DNA of 64,000 nucleotides from Labia minor (taxonomy: Eukaryota; Arthropoda; Insecta; Dermaptera; Spongiphoridae), in assembly GCA_963082975.1 (NCBI GenBank), contig OY720345.1, positions 8,272,491-8,336,490 of the forward strand. The letters run 5' to 3'. Position 1 is the first letter of the stretch. Every line of letters begins with the position of its first letter. A model generated the notes under the pieces. The model did no database searches, was not told the DNA's origin, and saw only the letters and a list, made by a program, of their open reading frames with translations. The translations under genes were made by a program, and so were the position numbers. Positions 22,628-36,400 of this stretch are shown here, piece by piece.

Positions 22628-25600
22628 CTGCTACAGGAACAAACCAATACAGTTACTATATTTAATAGGTATATCTACAGAACAAATATGTACAATAGAA
22701 CAATAAAATAAAATAAAATAAAATAAAATATACTTAATTAGTATAAAATTATTATAATTAAGAAATTATTTCATTTAACTAAATGTTTAATATTTATTAA
22801 CATGCAAATTAATATTAAATATATTCATTTTTCAATATGATCTACATTTTATAGAATTATTTTTTTAATAAAATTGGAATTAAATCATTCATTACTGGTT
22901 AATAGTTTATACATTATATAAGATATTTATAGTCTTCTTCTAATTTTAAATTAGAAGCTTGTATTATAGTAGTATAATAGTATAGTACAAGCTTCTAACG
23001 TAAAGCTTGAAACGTAAAACCGAATGTCTAATAACTTATCTTGAACCTATTGATTTTATTATTTATTTTTCAGTCAGGAAACGCCTGTTATACAGTAAAG
23101 GGGCTTATCGCGTCAAAATTATTATTATTAAAATTATTATTTATTTTCCTCGATTGTATTATATGGGTGCGAGGCATGGTCTATGACCTTGGGGGACGAG
23201 AGTAGATTTAGAGTATTTGAGAATAGCATTTATGGGCCAAAGAAAGATTAGGTCACCGGGGAATGGCGAAGACTGCTTAACGAGGAATTGCATGACTTCT
23301 ATGGATCTCCAGATATAGTTAGAATTATAAAATCGAGAAGGCTACGATGGGCAGGGCACGTGACTAGAATGGGAGAGGAAAGAATAGCGAAAAATATATT
23401 GGTGGGGAGACCGAGTGGGAAACGCCCGACGGAAGACCAAGGACTTAGGAAGGGACGTGAGAGAGATGGGAGAGAGTAGGATTTAGAGGGTTGTGGCTCA
23501 GAATAGGGATGCTTGGAGAAGTGTGGTTGTTGCGGCCAAGAACCTTCGAGTTCTATGGAGCCACAGAGATAGATAGATATGGTCTTATCGAGTTAGTATT
23601 GTATTTTGTATTCATTGTTTTATAACAAAAAATAAAACCAATTTAGGTATCGTGTTTTTAGAGATGACACTAAATTATGATACGGAATTAATTAATTTAT
23701 CTATCTTCTTAAACTTCTAAACTTTAAAATCTTGACTGAAGTCCCTTCCTGAGCCATTTTCTTACAATTACTATTTTCTCTTTATATAAATAAATAATTA
23801 TATATTGACAATTCACCACGCTCTTACATTAGTCAAACCATCAATTGGTTACCCTTTAAATAAAACTTTTCGCTAGCGTTTCCTCACTCAATGCGACATG
23901 ACATGACATGACTCGTCAATTGCAACCTCCTCTTCCATTTAATAACTATCTTTAGGAATAAATAAAACTCATGCATTTTTTATCGTTATGCAAAAATCTT
24001 CGCTATTCCTCTATGATCACATCTTTATTTTTTTCAACCAATAAATTTTAACATATAATTTTATTTTCAAATACTTACCCTAAATTGAGGCCTTCAGCGC
24101 CAGAACGGCCTAACCCACATTTTTCAATTTTTTGCTTTTATGCGGTTTGGCGTTTTAGATTTCTATTAAATCATGAAATCCAGTACATGTGCTGAAATCT
24201 AGCGATAAAAACGAGAAGGTTGCTTAGGCTACTACGGCATTTTAAAATTTAAAAAAGCAAAAAATTGAAAAATGTGGGTTAGGCCGTTCTGGCGCTGAAG
24301 GCCTCAATTTAAAACCATCGACCATGCATGGATGACAACCAGAATTTAATTTTCAATTCACATTTCATATTTTTTTATACCAAATTAGGAGTATATTTTT
24401 ATTTCAGCAAAATTGATTAATCATATAAAATTAATTTTTAATGTTTAAAATTCAAAAAAAATACCCTTCCAATTTAATTGATATTCTAGTCTAATCACCT
24501 AAACAGCATCTAAATATTTAGAAATTAATAAAAATAATTTTAAAATTTTTTTTTTCACTTTAAAAACATACCTGATTTATAACAGGAAGGGAATAATTAT
24601 CAGTTCCGCCCTGGCATCTCGGTGCATGCTCCCCAAGACAAGCAGCATAAGCCACTGCATGCGGTATATAACTCTGATCCATTACACCGCTAAATAGTAT
24701 ATTCGCCAAAGGTCCCTACGAAAAAATAACATTTTTTAAAAAATATAAATATAGGATTTTAAGCATATATACATAAGAAGTACATAATAAATGTCTAAGA
24801 AAAAAAAACAAACAAAAACAATAAATAAGAGCTATCTTTATATACTTTTAAATTAATAATATAATAGATCTAATTTTCTTTACTATTAGATATTATTAAA
24901 GTGAAAGAAGAAAGGTACCTGTGCATATAGAGGGACATCTTCGCCCCCATGGGTTGCCCATTGTCTTGGAACAGCTGAACCATGAGCAACATTCTTATCA
25001 CTAACAGAGCCTGTATCGGATGCATTATTAGCAGCTGGAACTGTTCTCGGTGATGAATATCCAGGACCATTGCCATAAAGTAATGTTGAATATGGTTGGC
25101 CATCCACATCGGATACTGTACTATCAACACCTACAAAAATCAAAATAAATAATTAAATAAATAAAAAAAAGAAACTATTTTATTTGATATTGTAACGAAC
25201 GAAACTTAATTAATTAATTTAATTTTTAAGATAAATTGTTATTTTTAAATTTGTGTAATTCTTCTGCTAAGTTTGGCTCCTGTGAGGTGCTGCCCTGCGA
25301 GGCAGCCCACAACCATGAAGGGATTCCTAAAAATGCGTTGACGGGCCCCGCTCGATGCCATGAGGAGAGAATCCTTGCATTTAAGTGCTTTAACATTTAA
25401 GTGCGATCCCTTATTATTTCTTTGTTCTAAACTAATCCTGATTTAAGCCAGAGTGGCTTATTTTATATTATTTACCAAATCCTATTTTTTGTGTTTCTTT
25501 TATTATTCATATACATATATAAATATATGTTATCATCAATATCTTAATTATTATCCAACTTATACAATTGGCTCACAAAGTGTGCCTTTTATTTTTTTGG

Positions 25601-28600
25601 CACCCAACGTGGAACATTAAATATTTATCAACTTATTAAAGTATTTTTTTTATCTTATATTATATTATTTCAAAAGCATATAAAGAATTGAAAGGAAATC
25701 TGGTTTGCAAAAAAAAGCTCTTTTAATAAATATCTTTTCCCCTGTGTGTATGTGTATGTGTATGTGTGTGTGTGTGTGTGTTTACATCTTGTTATTATAT
25801 ATACATTCTTTGAAAGTTGATTTAGAAAAAGCTTGATAGTCTGAATTCATATTGAATAACATTCTTATACATCGACACTTAATGCAATTATCTTTTTTTT
25901 TTGTTCGATACATTAGTCTAAAAATCAATTTTTATCATATTCAACCAAAATTCAATTTTTTTTTAATCCAATTCTTAGTTTGCGTTCACACAAAAAATGT
26001 TAAAATTTTAATTAAGTATTTTTATTTTTTTTTTTAAATAAAAGTCAATCATTTTTTTTTTCTAAATAGAATATTTAATCTAATAATTTTGGTTGTTTTT
26101 AAATATATTTTAATTGAAGCATCTTCTTGTTTTTTTCCCCCTAAAATGTCAATCTTTGTATTTTCAAATCCCTCAAAGGGTTTTAATCAAATAAAAAACA
26201 ACATATAATTATATTTTTATATAAAAATATAAAGTGTATTTATCAATATATAACAATAATAATAAGGTACTTAAGATTAGTATATAGCAGCGGTCGGGGA
26301 ACTTTTTTAATTATTACCTCAAAATATTTTTGTGTAAGTTGATATTACCCCTTGGTGAAGAGCCTCTTTTTAGCATCTTTCCTATTATAGCCCCCCATGA
26401 TAATTTTGAAAAGAAAACAATAACTAAAAATTTAATTTGCAAAAATACTAACTGGTTTATAAAATAGCAAATGAAAAATATATACTTTTTACTCACCAAA
26501 GTTTCATTTTTACCCCATTTGGGGTAATTTACCTCAGTTCTCCGACCTCTGCATTAAAGTATACATACATAAAATAATTATTAAAGAGATATAAACACAC
26601 TCAAAGGTAAAAGAAAAACATAGCACTCACTCTCCCTTTAAAAGTTCCCCCAATAGACTGACTGAGAAAAAATATTTCTATTCTATTTAAATAATAATCA
26701 GGGTCAAAAATATCCTCTTAGAAAAAAAAAATTTTTTTACTAATCGGATTTTCTTTTTTTTTCTTTAAAAAAAATAAAGAATGTAAGTCAATTATATAAA
26801 AATACCAGACAATTTTACTTCTTACTTTCTCTTCACGTAGAGAAGGAGTGCCCCCACCCCTTCCCTTATCTCTTCAATGTTAATTAATATATAATCGAAT
26901 ATATTTTTATATCTTGTAACTATTCTTTACAAAAAGTGTTCTACCTTTAAAAGTTAAACTTTATATCACAAAAAAAAGTAAAAATTATTTATTAATTTTA
27001 CCTGTTTTAATTATTTTAAAAAAGTAAACCGAATTATTGAAAAAAAAACTAAAATAGCACTTACTACTTAAATATCACATTTTTCCCTAAATATATATAT
27101 GTATATATTTATAATTAAAAATACTAACAGGTTTATAAAATAGCAAATTAAAAATATATACTTTTTACTCACCAAAATTTCATTTTTACTCACCAAAATT
27201 TCATTTTTACCCCCAAAAATTTCATTTTTACCCCATTTGGGGTAATATACTCCGATTCTCCGACCGCTGGTATAAAGCAACGGTGGCCAAACCGTGGCTC
27301 TTTTCGAGTTTATTGTGGATCAATTAAAATATTTAAGGTCATGAAACACACAAAAAAAAGGTAAAATTTTTTTCCGATTTGGCTCTTAAACATTTTCGAT
27401 TTTTCACCCCCTCCCCCCATTTTATACCCCTGGTATATAGTAATATAAATAACGATTGCAATAAATTCAATAATTTAAATAAATAATCAGTCAAATTTGA
27501 TTTAATAATGTATTTTTTTTTAATTCTTCTTTAAAAAATCAAAAACAATTCTCATCACTTTTAAAACTTCTAATAGACATTTAATTTTTTTTCTTTTTTT
27601 TTTAGAAAATAAAGTTGATTTTAATTTTTTTTTTTTATTTTTTCCCTTTCGGTAAAGTATGCATGTTGCATACCTACTAGGAGAAGTTATTTGAGTTTCT
27701 AGGGAGAGAGAGAGAGAGTTAAGAACGAGAGTTCAACTCAAGAGGGACCCCATGGGACCTAAGACTATGCTTTTGTAAATGAAAGTCCATGTATTAAGTG
27801 GCTGTGGTTTATTGACAGGTGCTTACATAAAATATGTTTTAAAGCCCCTTCAACTCAACTCTTAAGAGAGAAAAATTATAATTAATATTTATTAAATTAG
27901 ATTATCAAAATTAAAAAAAAAAATAATTTTTGTAACTAATTTCAAAATATTAAATTCAAAAAAAAAAAAAATCTATTAAAATTTATAATAGAAAATATGA
28001 ATATTGTAAATTTATTATTGTTAAAGTATTGCCGGTTCAGAAAACTTAAAATAATGATATTTTTTTTTATATTAAGAATAAAATTGATATTTTTATTATT
28101 AAACTCAACTCAACAGGAGAAATTATATATCGATATATTATAAAATATATAAGAATAAAAAAAAAAAAAAATTGAAAAGTGATTTTTAAAAAGCGCTTTT
28201 TGCTTGGACTTCACTTCATCTCAATCCCCAAACACTCCGGGCATCTCTCTTAACCCTTTTGCGATACAATCTGTTGTTAGACGTGCCGTGAGAATTTTAT
28301 CGAAGTAGGAGATAAAAAGTAAAAAGAAAAGAAGAAAAAAGAAAAACAGAGTGAAACAAAATCTCTGCAGTGCAGCTTTCTTGATCTGCAAGAGTTGGTT
28401 GATTTTACTCAAAGTAGTGGTAACCCTCCTCTGGTTCAATTTTCAACCCAACTGTTTCTGTTTTATTTTTTTTTTTTTTCATTTTTTTCCAGAAGAAGAT
28501 ATACTTATTCTATTATTTTTTCTAGTTAAAAACATTAAACTTTTGTTTTATTGTTTTTATATATGAAATTAAAATTAAATTTTAAAAAAAATAATAAATT

Positions 28601-30432
28601 CCCTTTATTAACCCTTAATGTATAATAATTTAATTTAATTAATGCAAATGATAACTTTTAATATTATTATTTATTGTATTATATATAATTTAATCGTTTA
28701 TTAGAAATTAATTTTAAAAATGTATATTATTTTAATAATTATTGTCTCTTTGATTAGAATTAATATTTTTATATTCATTGGATGGACGGGTACAATATTT
28801 TGTAAATTTAATCCATGAAAAAAGTATCGAGATTTATATAATACATTTTTATTAAGAATTTTATACTAAAAATTAATTTCTAAATTTATTTAATATATAA
28901 TAAATTGATTCGTGATCTTTACAGACAAACAGACATGTTCATTAGAGAGACTGAGAGAGAGAGAGAGAGAATATACTGAGATTTTATCAAATTATTGGTT
29001 GTTACGAAAGTTTTGTCCTTTTTTATGAATCCATTTTAAACTTTAATATTTCAGTGAATACTTATTCAATTTAATCGATATTTGAATCAGCGCACTTTTG
29101 TCAACGTAACACGATTAATTCCGTCAGCATCAAAATTGGGTGCTCGGGATTCGATAAAGTCGACGAAGGCCGTTTTTGCCTGGTCCTGATTGGCGAAGGC
29201 TCTACCAGTGAGAAAGTTGTTGAAGTGATAGAGAATGTGGTAGTCGGTTGGCGAGAGGTCTGGCGAGTATGGTGGGTGAGGCAGAAATTCGATGCTCAAC
29301 TCGTTTAATTTTTGGACTGTGATTTGTGAAACGTCGCGAACGGGCGTTGTCATGGAGCAGGTCGGACCTCTTCTGTTGACCAGTGTCGGCTGCTGCTGAC
29401 GCAATTTTCGGTACATTTCGTTGATTTCTCAACAATAGGACTCTGCTGTGATGGTTTGGCCCGGTTGGAGAAAGTTATAGTGAATCACACCATCTGCTGA
29501 CCACCATACAGTTACCATGGTGTTTTTGTGGTGGGTTTGCGCCTTTGGGAAGTTCCCGGGTGGCTCATCGATGTCCAAACACTGTCCTGAACATTTCCTG
29601 TTGTCGTATAGAATCCACTTCTCATCAAGCGTGACGATCCGATCTAAAAAAGGATCGTTTTTGTTGCGTAAAAGCAAAGACGAACAGACCTGGAAACGTG
29701 ACAATTTCTGTCGATCGTTCAAATCGTGGGGCACCCATTTTTCGAGCTTTTTGACCTTTCCAATACGTTTTAAACCATCACAAACCGCAGGAGAACTAAA
29801 TTTAAATATATAAATTAATTTAATTTAATTTATTTATCCTATCCATGGTTAAATGTCAATATTAATTTATTTTGATTTTGTAAATTTACTTTCTTATCTA
29901 TTTTATTTTATTTATTTTTATTTTTATTTTTATTTTTATTTGAAATTGAATATAATCATTCGTTCACAAAAGCTATTTCAACAAGCCTTAGAAGGTACAT
30001 TCAATTAAAATTTAATTAAATTCACCTTTTCTTATTTTATTTTATGTATTTTGATATAAAATTAAATAATCTTAGAAGTGTTTTATTGTTTTAATAATTT
30101 ATTGATAGCATGAGGGAAGCGTGAATGGTGATTTGAACGTAATTTTTTTTTTAAAATGTCTTTTATTAATTTTTCACTTTTCCGGTGTAGGATTGCCGCT
30201 TTCTTAAAATTTAGCTCACGATGTTCGGCATCTTTTATCAGGACACGGGATGCATTACAACAAAAATAAGAAGAAAAATCTTTTTAAGAGTGTCAACTGG
30301 AAGAAAGAATTGATTGTATTATTCGGATGAGAAATAAATCAGAGGAATCTCATCTGTGAGATTATAATTTTCGTACATTATTTTATTTTAGTAGAGACAT
30401 AAGATTATATAATATACACTATTTAGTTTAAA

Positions 30433-30464
<32 letters not shown>

Positions 30465-33400
30465 TTATTTTTTTCTATTCTTATTGTACATATAAATTTT
30501 TAGTTTTTATTTATTAATAAATATTAGTAGCTATATTAATTTCATAAAAATAAACTCTGACTTTTGTACGTCCTACGCAAGGACAACGCCTATCAAGCCG
30601 GTTATATCAATGAGGTGTCCTATGATCAGGTGTCATTTGTGTCATTCAGGCCCCCCCCCCCCGCCAACTCCTTAGAAATGTCTGAAACCAATTTTTTTTA
30701 ATATGATGTCTCATTGTTGCACCGCTAAGAGGCGCTGCAGGCGCATAACCGATAACTCTACCTGCAAAAACCAGACAAAAACACACACAAGCCCGATTTT
30801 TTTTCAATTAGTTACTGTCTGCACTCGCATGGTGGCGCCAAAACTTTGTTTCAGCAAAGGCAATAGAGTTTACTAGTCTGTTAGATGGTCTGTGGTGTCA
30901 TTTAAAGAGATTTTTATAAAATTGAACTACAAATACTCATACATACACATGTTTTTATAAAATTATCATTACTCGGAAAAATTCAATTTTTATAGTAAAA
31001 TATAAAGTAAAAATGCATATTTATTATTCTATGTTATGTATGCATGTATGATGAAAATTCATTCATTGATTCAACTAATAAGTATATAAATTTGAATTAA
31101 TAAATTATATTAGTTAGGTTATAAATGAAAGATAAAATTTGATTGTTAAGTAAAATTACAGATTTTAAATATTAACAATTTTTTGATATGAATCATTGAT
31201 TATTAAGTCAAATACAGAGGAATTCCCTAAAATTCTTTTAAAGTATGAATAATTGCTAATTCTTCTCATCAATTTTAATAAAAAGGCCAAAGTGTCTTTC
31301 ATATAGAGAATCCAACTGTTTTAATTACTCGACTGTAGATCAACTGAATTTAAGTGAGATTCATTGAATTGTTGAATTGTTTCTTAAGGCTTAGCGTTGT
31401 TATTCTTGTCCTTCCCTCCTCTTGTCCAAATATTCTAAGCCTATGAATGTTTATTAGGATTTCTCTTCAAGTTTCATTTGAATTTTCTTTTAAGTATTTC
31501 AAAAGAATTCATTTTGTTAGTTATTAGTCAAACAAACTACTCATACTAATCTTTTTAAGTATCTCTATGTGTGTGTGTGTGTGGGTGTGTGTGTGTGTGA
31601 AAGAGAAAGAGCAATTGGTTTCAATAATAATTATTTTTCTGAGGGTGAAGTGAAAAGTTTCCGGCCTGACCAAGAAAAACGATGTTTTTAAATTTTTTGC
31701 TATATTTTTCAACGTAATCTCCATCAACACTGATACATTTCTCATAACGGTGTTCTAATTAATTAAATTAATTAATTAAAAAATTAAATTAAATTTAATT
31801 TAAGTCTTATCAACAGTTATGAATCGACGCAAAAATTCGTTTGGATTACGGCTACAGCGCCAAATTGTCGTTAGAAATGTTTTTTCGAAGCAATTTTTGG
31901 TCTCTAACGTTACCAAACGCGGCACCCACGTTGCACACAGCTTTCCATCTTCAAATGGTTGTGCAAAATATTTCGCACACGTTCAGCTGACATCGTACAC
32001 GTCTCAGCTATCTTGAATGTTGAAAAATAAAGCAAAAAAAATTTAAAAATCTCGTTTTTCTTGGTCAGGCTGGAAACTTTTCACCCCACTCTCGTATTCT
32101 ATTTCCAATAAAGAAAATATTTATTTACCTTTTCGATTCAATCATTGAGGATTGAAAGGATTATGGAGAAAAATTGATAAAATGTTTGAAACTAAAATTT
32201 TTTCTTCAATGTTCAACTAATAAACACACACATAAATCTTTTCATTCTATTCTATAACTTTTATAATGAAAATATTCTTTTAATTGTATCATTTATTTTA
32301 TTTAAAGAAAATTTTTCAGCATAATACGCGTACATATAAATTATTTAATCTTTTAATGCTACATAAGTACACCTCCTTTATTACCTTTAAAGAGAATTAG
32401 TTTGAGTTAAAAAAATAAAAAAAAAAAAGAAATCTCTAGGTCTTGAAATGTAAGTGATAAAAATGCGAATAAGAAAAGAATGGAGTTTAAATGTCTGATA
32501 AAAGAAAAGTCGAAGTGAACGGGCTTTTACGCCCTCTTAGAAACAAAATCCTATGAAGAAATTGAAACTCTACTGACTTGAAAAATTTAATTAGATTTTA
32601 TTTATTTATTAAATATCAAAACGATATCTTATATTAATTAACGATTAAAAATTGGTAACATTTTTTTTTGTGTTTTACTTTTTTACTATCTCGCCAGAGA
32701 TATGAGTGTGTGTGTGTATGTAGACAAGATTACGCAAAAACGGTTTGAGCTAGAATCATGAAATTTGGTATACGGGTATTTTTCAAAATTCGTAGTTTTC
32801 TATCAAATTTTGAGAAATGTAGCTCAACCGGAAGAGGGTCATTACTGACAACGTTTTGATTTTTTTTTCCTCTAAAGTGACCTTAAAAATAAAGATATAT
32901 GTTTGATAATTTTTCACATGATTATAAATTGTATAAAACTGCTATATATAGAATTTCAGCTTGATTGAATTACTGAAAGTACCAGAATTAATTTTTTAGA
33001 CGACTGCAAATCACGCGCCAGCACGTGACGTGGTGCTATCAACAAAGAACCAAACACGCGTTGCTTTAATAAATATTATTTATTAATTTTAATTTATAAT
33101 TTATAATTAATTAAATTTAATTTAAATATAATATATTATGTTATTTAATCCATTTCAAATTGCAAGAGAGTCGAGTGGAGACCTTCCAGCTTATTGAAAT
33201 ATAATATTCCTATTTACTCGTATTATTAATTTTTGAAAATCAAAAACATTTAACAGAAGTTTAGTTTAGTTATCTTCTTCTTCATTGTGCCGTCTTCTTT
33301 CGAAGTTTGGACATCGACCTTGGATACTGCCGCCCGGAAAAGACCAGAAGTCGAAGAAAAGCCAAACCATTCCCTCAGGTTTTTGGTTCTTGGTCTCCTG

Positions 33401-36400
33401 ACGCTCCTTCTTCCTAGGATCTTGTCCTCCATGATTAGACGCAGCATGGATTATCTCTCACCCCGGATTATATGCCCGAGAGGTACTCCAATTTTCTCCT
33501 CTTCACGTCTAATAATAGCTCTTGTTCTTTTTTCATGTGGAGCAAGACATTCTGATTTGTTATTCTATCAGTCCGGGAGATGCGGACCATTCTTCTATAT
33601 ATCCACAGTTCGAAAGCTTCTATTTTATTACACAGATCCTTTTTTACGGTCCATTATTCCACTCCATAAAAGAACGTCGAGAACACAACGCACAGTACCA
33701 TTCGCATTCTAAGTTTGAGGCTAAGATTCTTGTTGGTAAGGAGCTTTCGCATTGAAAGGAAGACAACCTCTAGTTTGCTCGATTTTAATTTTAATTTCTT
33801 GAAAGCCTGTCCAGTTTTCGTTGACAGTTGTGCCTAAATATTTGAATTTACTCACTTGCTGGTTTTCAATTACCAAAGATGGAATTTGGCACTAATTTTT
33901 TGATACAACAAGATATTTTGTCTTATTAATATTTCTTTTAAGGCCATTTAGTTATAAAATATTAAAATTTGATGATAAATTTATATTATTATTATTTTGT
34001 TTAAATAAAAGTATCTACTATATCTATGTAGATATTAAATTCGTTACAAAATAGACTTTTTCTGTTCATTTGATTTTTTTTTTTACAATCACATTTCTTA
34101 TTCGTTTGGAGAAAGAATTGAGAGTTACCGAAGAGATAACAAACGAAATGTTCTTCTAATTTTTCTACAATTCTTCATTTAATACACTTTTTTTTGCTCT
34201 CTCCATTCTCCACAAATCAATATTGTCACTTAAAGATATTCTTTTTGAAAAAAAAAAAAATAAAAAAAAAAAATTCGCTCACTTCAGCAGAATTTAAAAT
34301 GATATCGCAGCAAAAATCTCACTTTGAACGATTCATTTATTTTTTCATTATTTCCTGTGGTTCATATTAAGATAATAGAGATATTAATTTTTTTTTTTAA
34401 ATTAAAAAAAGATAATTTTACTAATATAGACCTATTGGAAATGTAAAGTGTTTTACTTTAACCCCCCCCCCCCCCCTCTCCATGTTGTTTTTTATTTTTC
34501 TAGATATTTAGATTTTCCTTTTTGAACCATATATAGTCTTTGGTTTTTGTGAAAAAAAAAAAATTGAAATAAATGTTCTATAATAAATTTACTATTTTCT
34601 ATTTTTATATTAAAAATGGAGTGTAAAACAACTCATACAATGAATGGAAATTTTGGCCCGGACTCCAACTTAGAATTTTATGTTATACCGATAATTATCT
34701 TCCTCAGTGACATTTGGCATTAAAGATTAATTAATTTCATCAAACTGCCTATTATATGATAAAATTGATGGTTGCACATTGCTATTTTTATTATCTCTAA
34801 AAGTCTTTGAACTTTTCATCCTCTCCTTATACTAATTTCTTCTTTTTACTTCAGAAAACAAAGAAAAAAAAAGAAAAACGGTTTAAATATTATTATTATT
34901 ATTATTACAATGATAAAGAATTTAATTAAAACATACGTTTTATGTAAAAAAAAAATCGTAAAGAACTAAAAGACATTAATACAAATGAATGTTTTGATTC
35001 AAATGTAAAATAAAAAAAATATAAAAAGTTACAATACATACAATAGAATTATTCTCAAACATAACATAATCTAAAGGAGTAAGTAGGCATTATTCAATAT
35101 CTTAATTTTTACTAAATAGTATTGCGATTATGAAAATTTTCGATGTCGAGATTTTGATGTTTTTATACGTTTTGAAGGTCCCTAAGGCATTTTCACTAAG
35201 GTTGATAAAATGGTCAGTGTGTGTGTGTAGACAAGATTACGCAAAAACGGTTTGAGCTAGAATAATGAAATTTAGTATACGGGAATTATTCAAAATTCGT
35301 AGTTTTCTATCAACTTTTGAGAAATGTAGTTCAACCGGAAGAGGGTCATTACCGACAATGTTTTGATTTTTTTTCCTCTAAAGTGACCGTAAAAATAAAG
35401 ATATATGTTTGATAATTTTTCACATGATTAAAAATTGTATAAAACTGCTATATATGTAATTTAAGCTTGATTAAATTGCTCAAAGTACCAGAATTAACGT
35501 TTTAACACTGCAAATCTCACGCGCCAGCACGTGACGTGGTGCCATCAACAAAGAACCAAACACGCGTTGCTTTAATAAATATTATTTATTAATTTTAATT
35601 TATAATTTAATTAATTAAATTTAATTTAAATATAATATATCCAATTCAAATTTGCGAGATAGACACTCCAGCTTATTTTACTCTGGATACCCTACAAATA
35701 AAATTATTAAAAAATTGTCTAAATTGATCATAAATCTAATCTTAATTTACGTGTAGATGGTTTATAAGATAATTATATGGTTTCAAATCACACACCCACC
35801 CGAGATAGGGTTTCTAGGGCTTAAGGTAACTCACTAATAAACAGCTTCATAACGTAACATAAACTATTATTTATTATATAAATATTACGAACATATATAT
35901 ATTTTTCTCCCTATTAAAAAATGTGATTAATATTATTTAATCATTATTTTATAAATTTCAAATTAAACTTGTAGGTAAATACTTTACAATTTTACTTTAC
36001 AATTTTAATCAATCGATGATTTATTTATATTCATTCCTCCCTGTATATCCAATCACACCAATTGAAAACCATACAATACATTGATATTTTCTCATAATAT
36101 TTTAGATACAGTACTTATATACATTCGAGTTGAAAAGAGAATGAAATCATTTCTTAAAATCGTATTCAGAGGTATTTTTTCAAGAAAAGAACAATAAAAG
36201 ATTTCAAAATAACATGCACCAATTGAATCTTTAAGATTTATGACAATATTATTTTAAATAATAATCATATATGTATGTTTGGTACTTTTTCAAGTTTTAA
36301 TTAAATTACAAAAAAAAATAAAAAAAAAAAAATGAAAATTTAGAAAATCAATTTTAAAATAATCTGGAGTGTCTCGACTCGACTATCTCGCATTTTGAAT

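Noticed and set aside
22408-22711. Long open frames on both strands overlapping the last ALP exon
   Set aside because: They are out-of-frame shadows of a GC-richer true exon.
27655-27850. GC-richer patch with atgcatgttgcat palindrome and GA repeat as a regulatory element
   Set aside because: It is short, has no gene nearby other than the ALP intron, and no structure beyond simple repeats.
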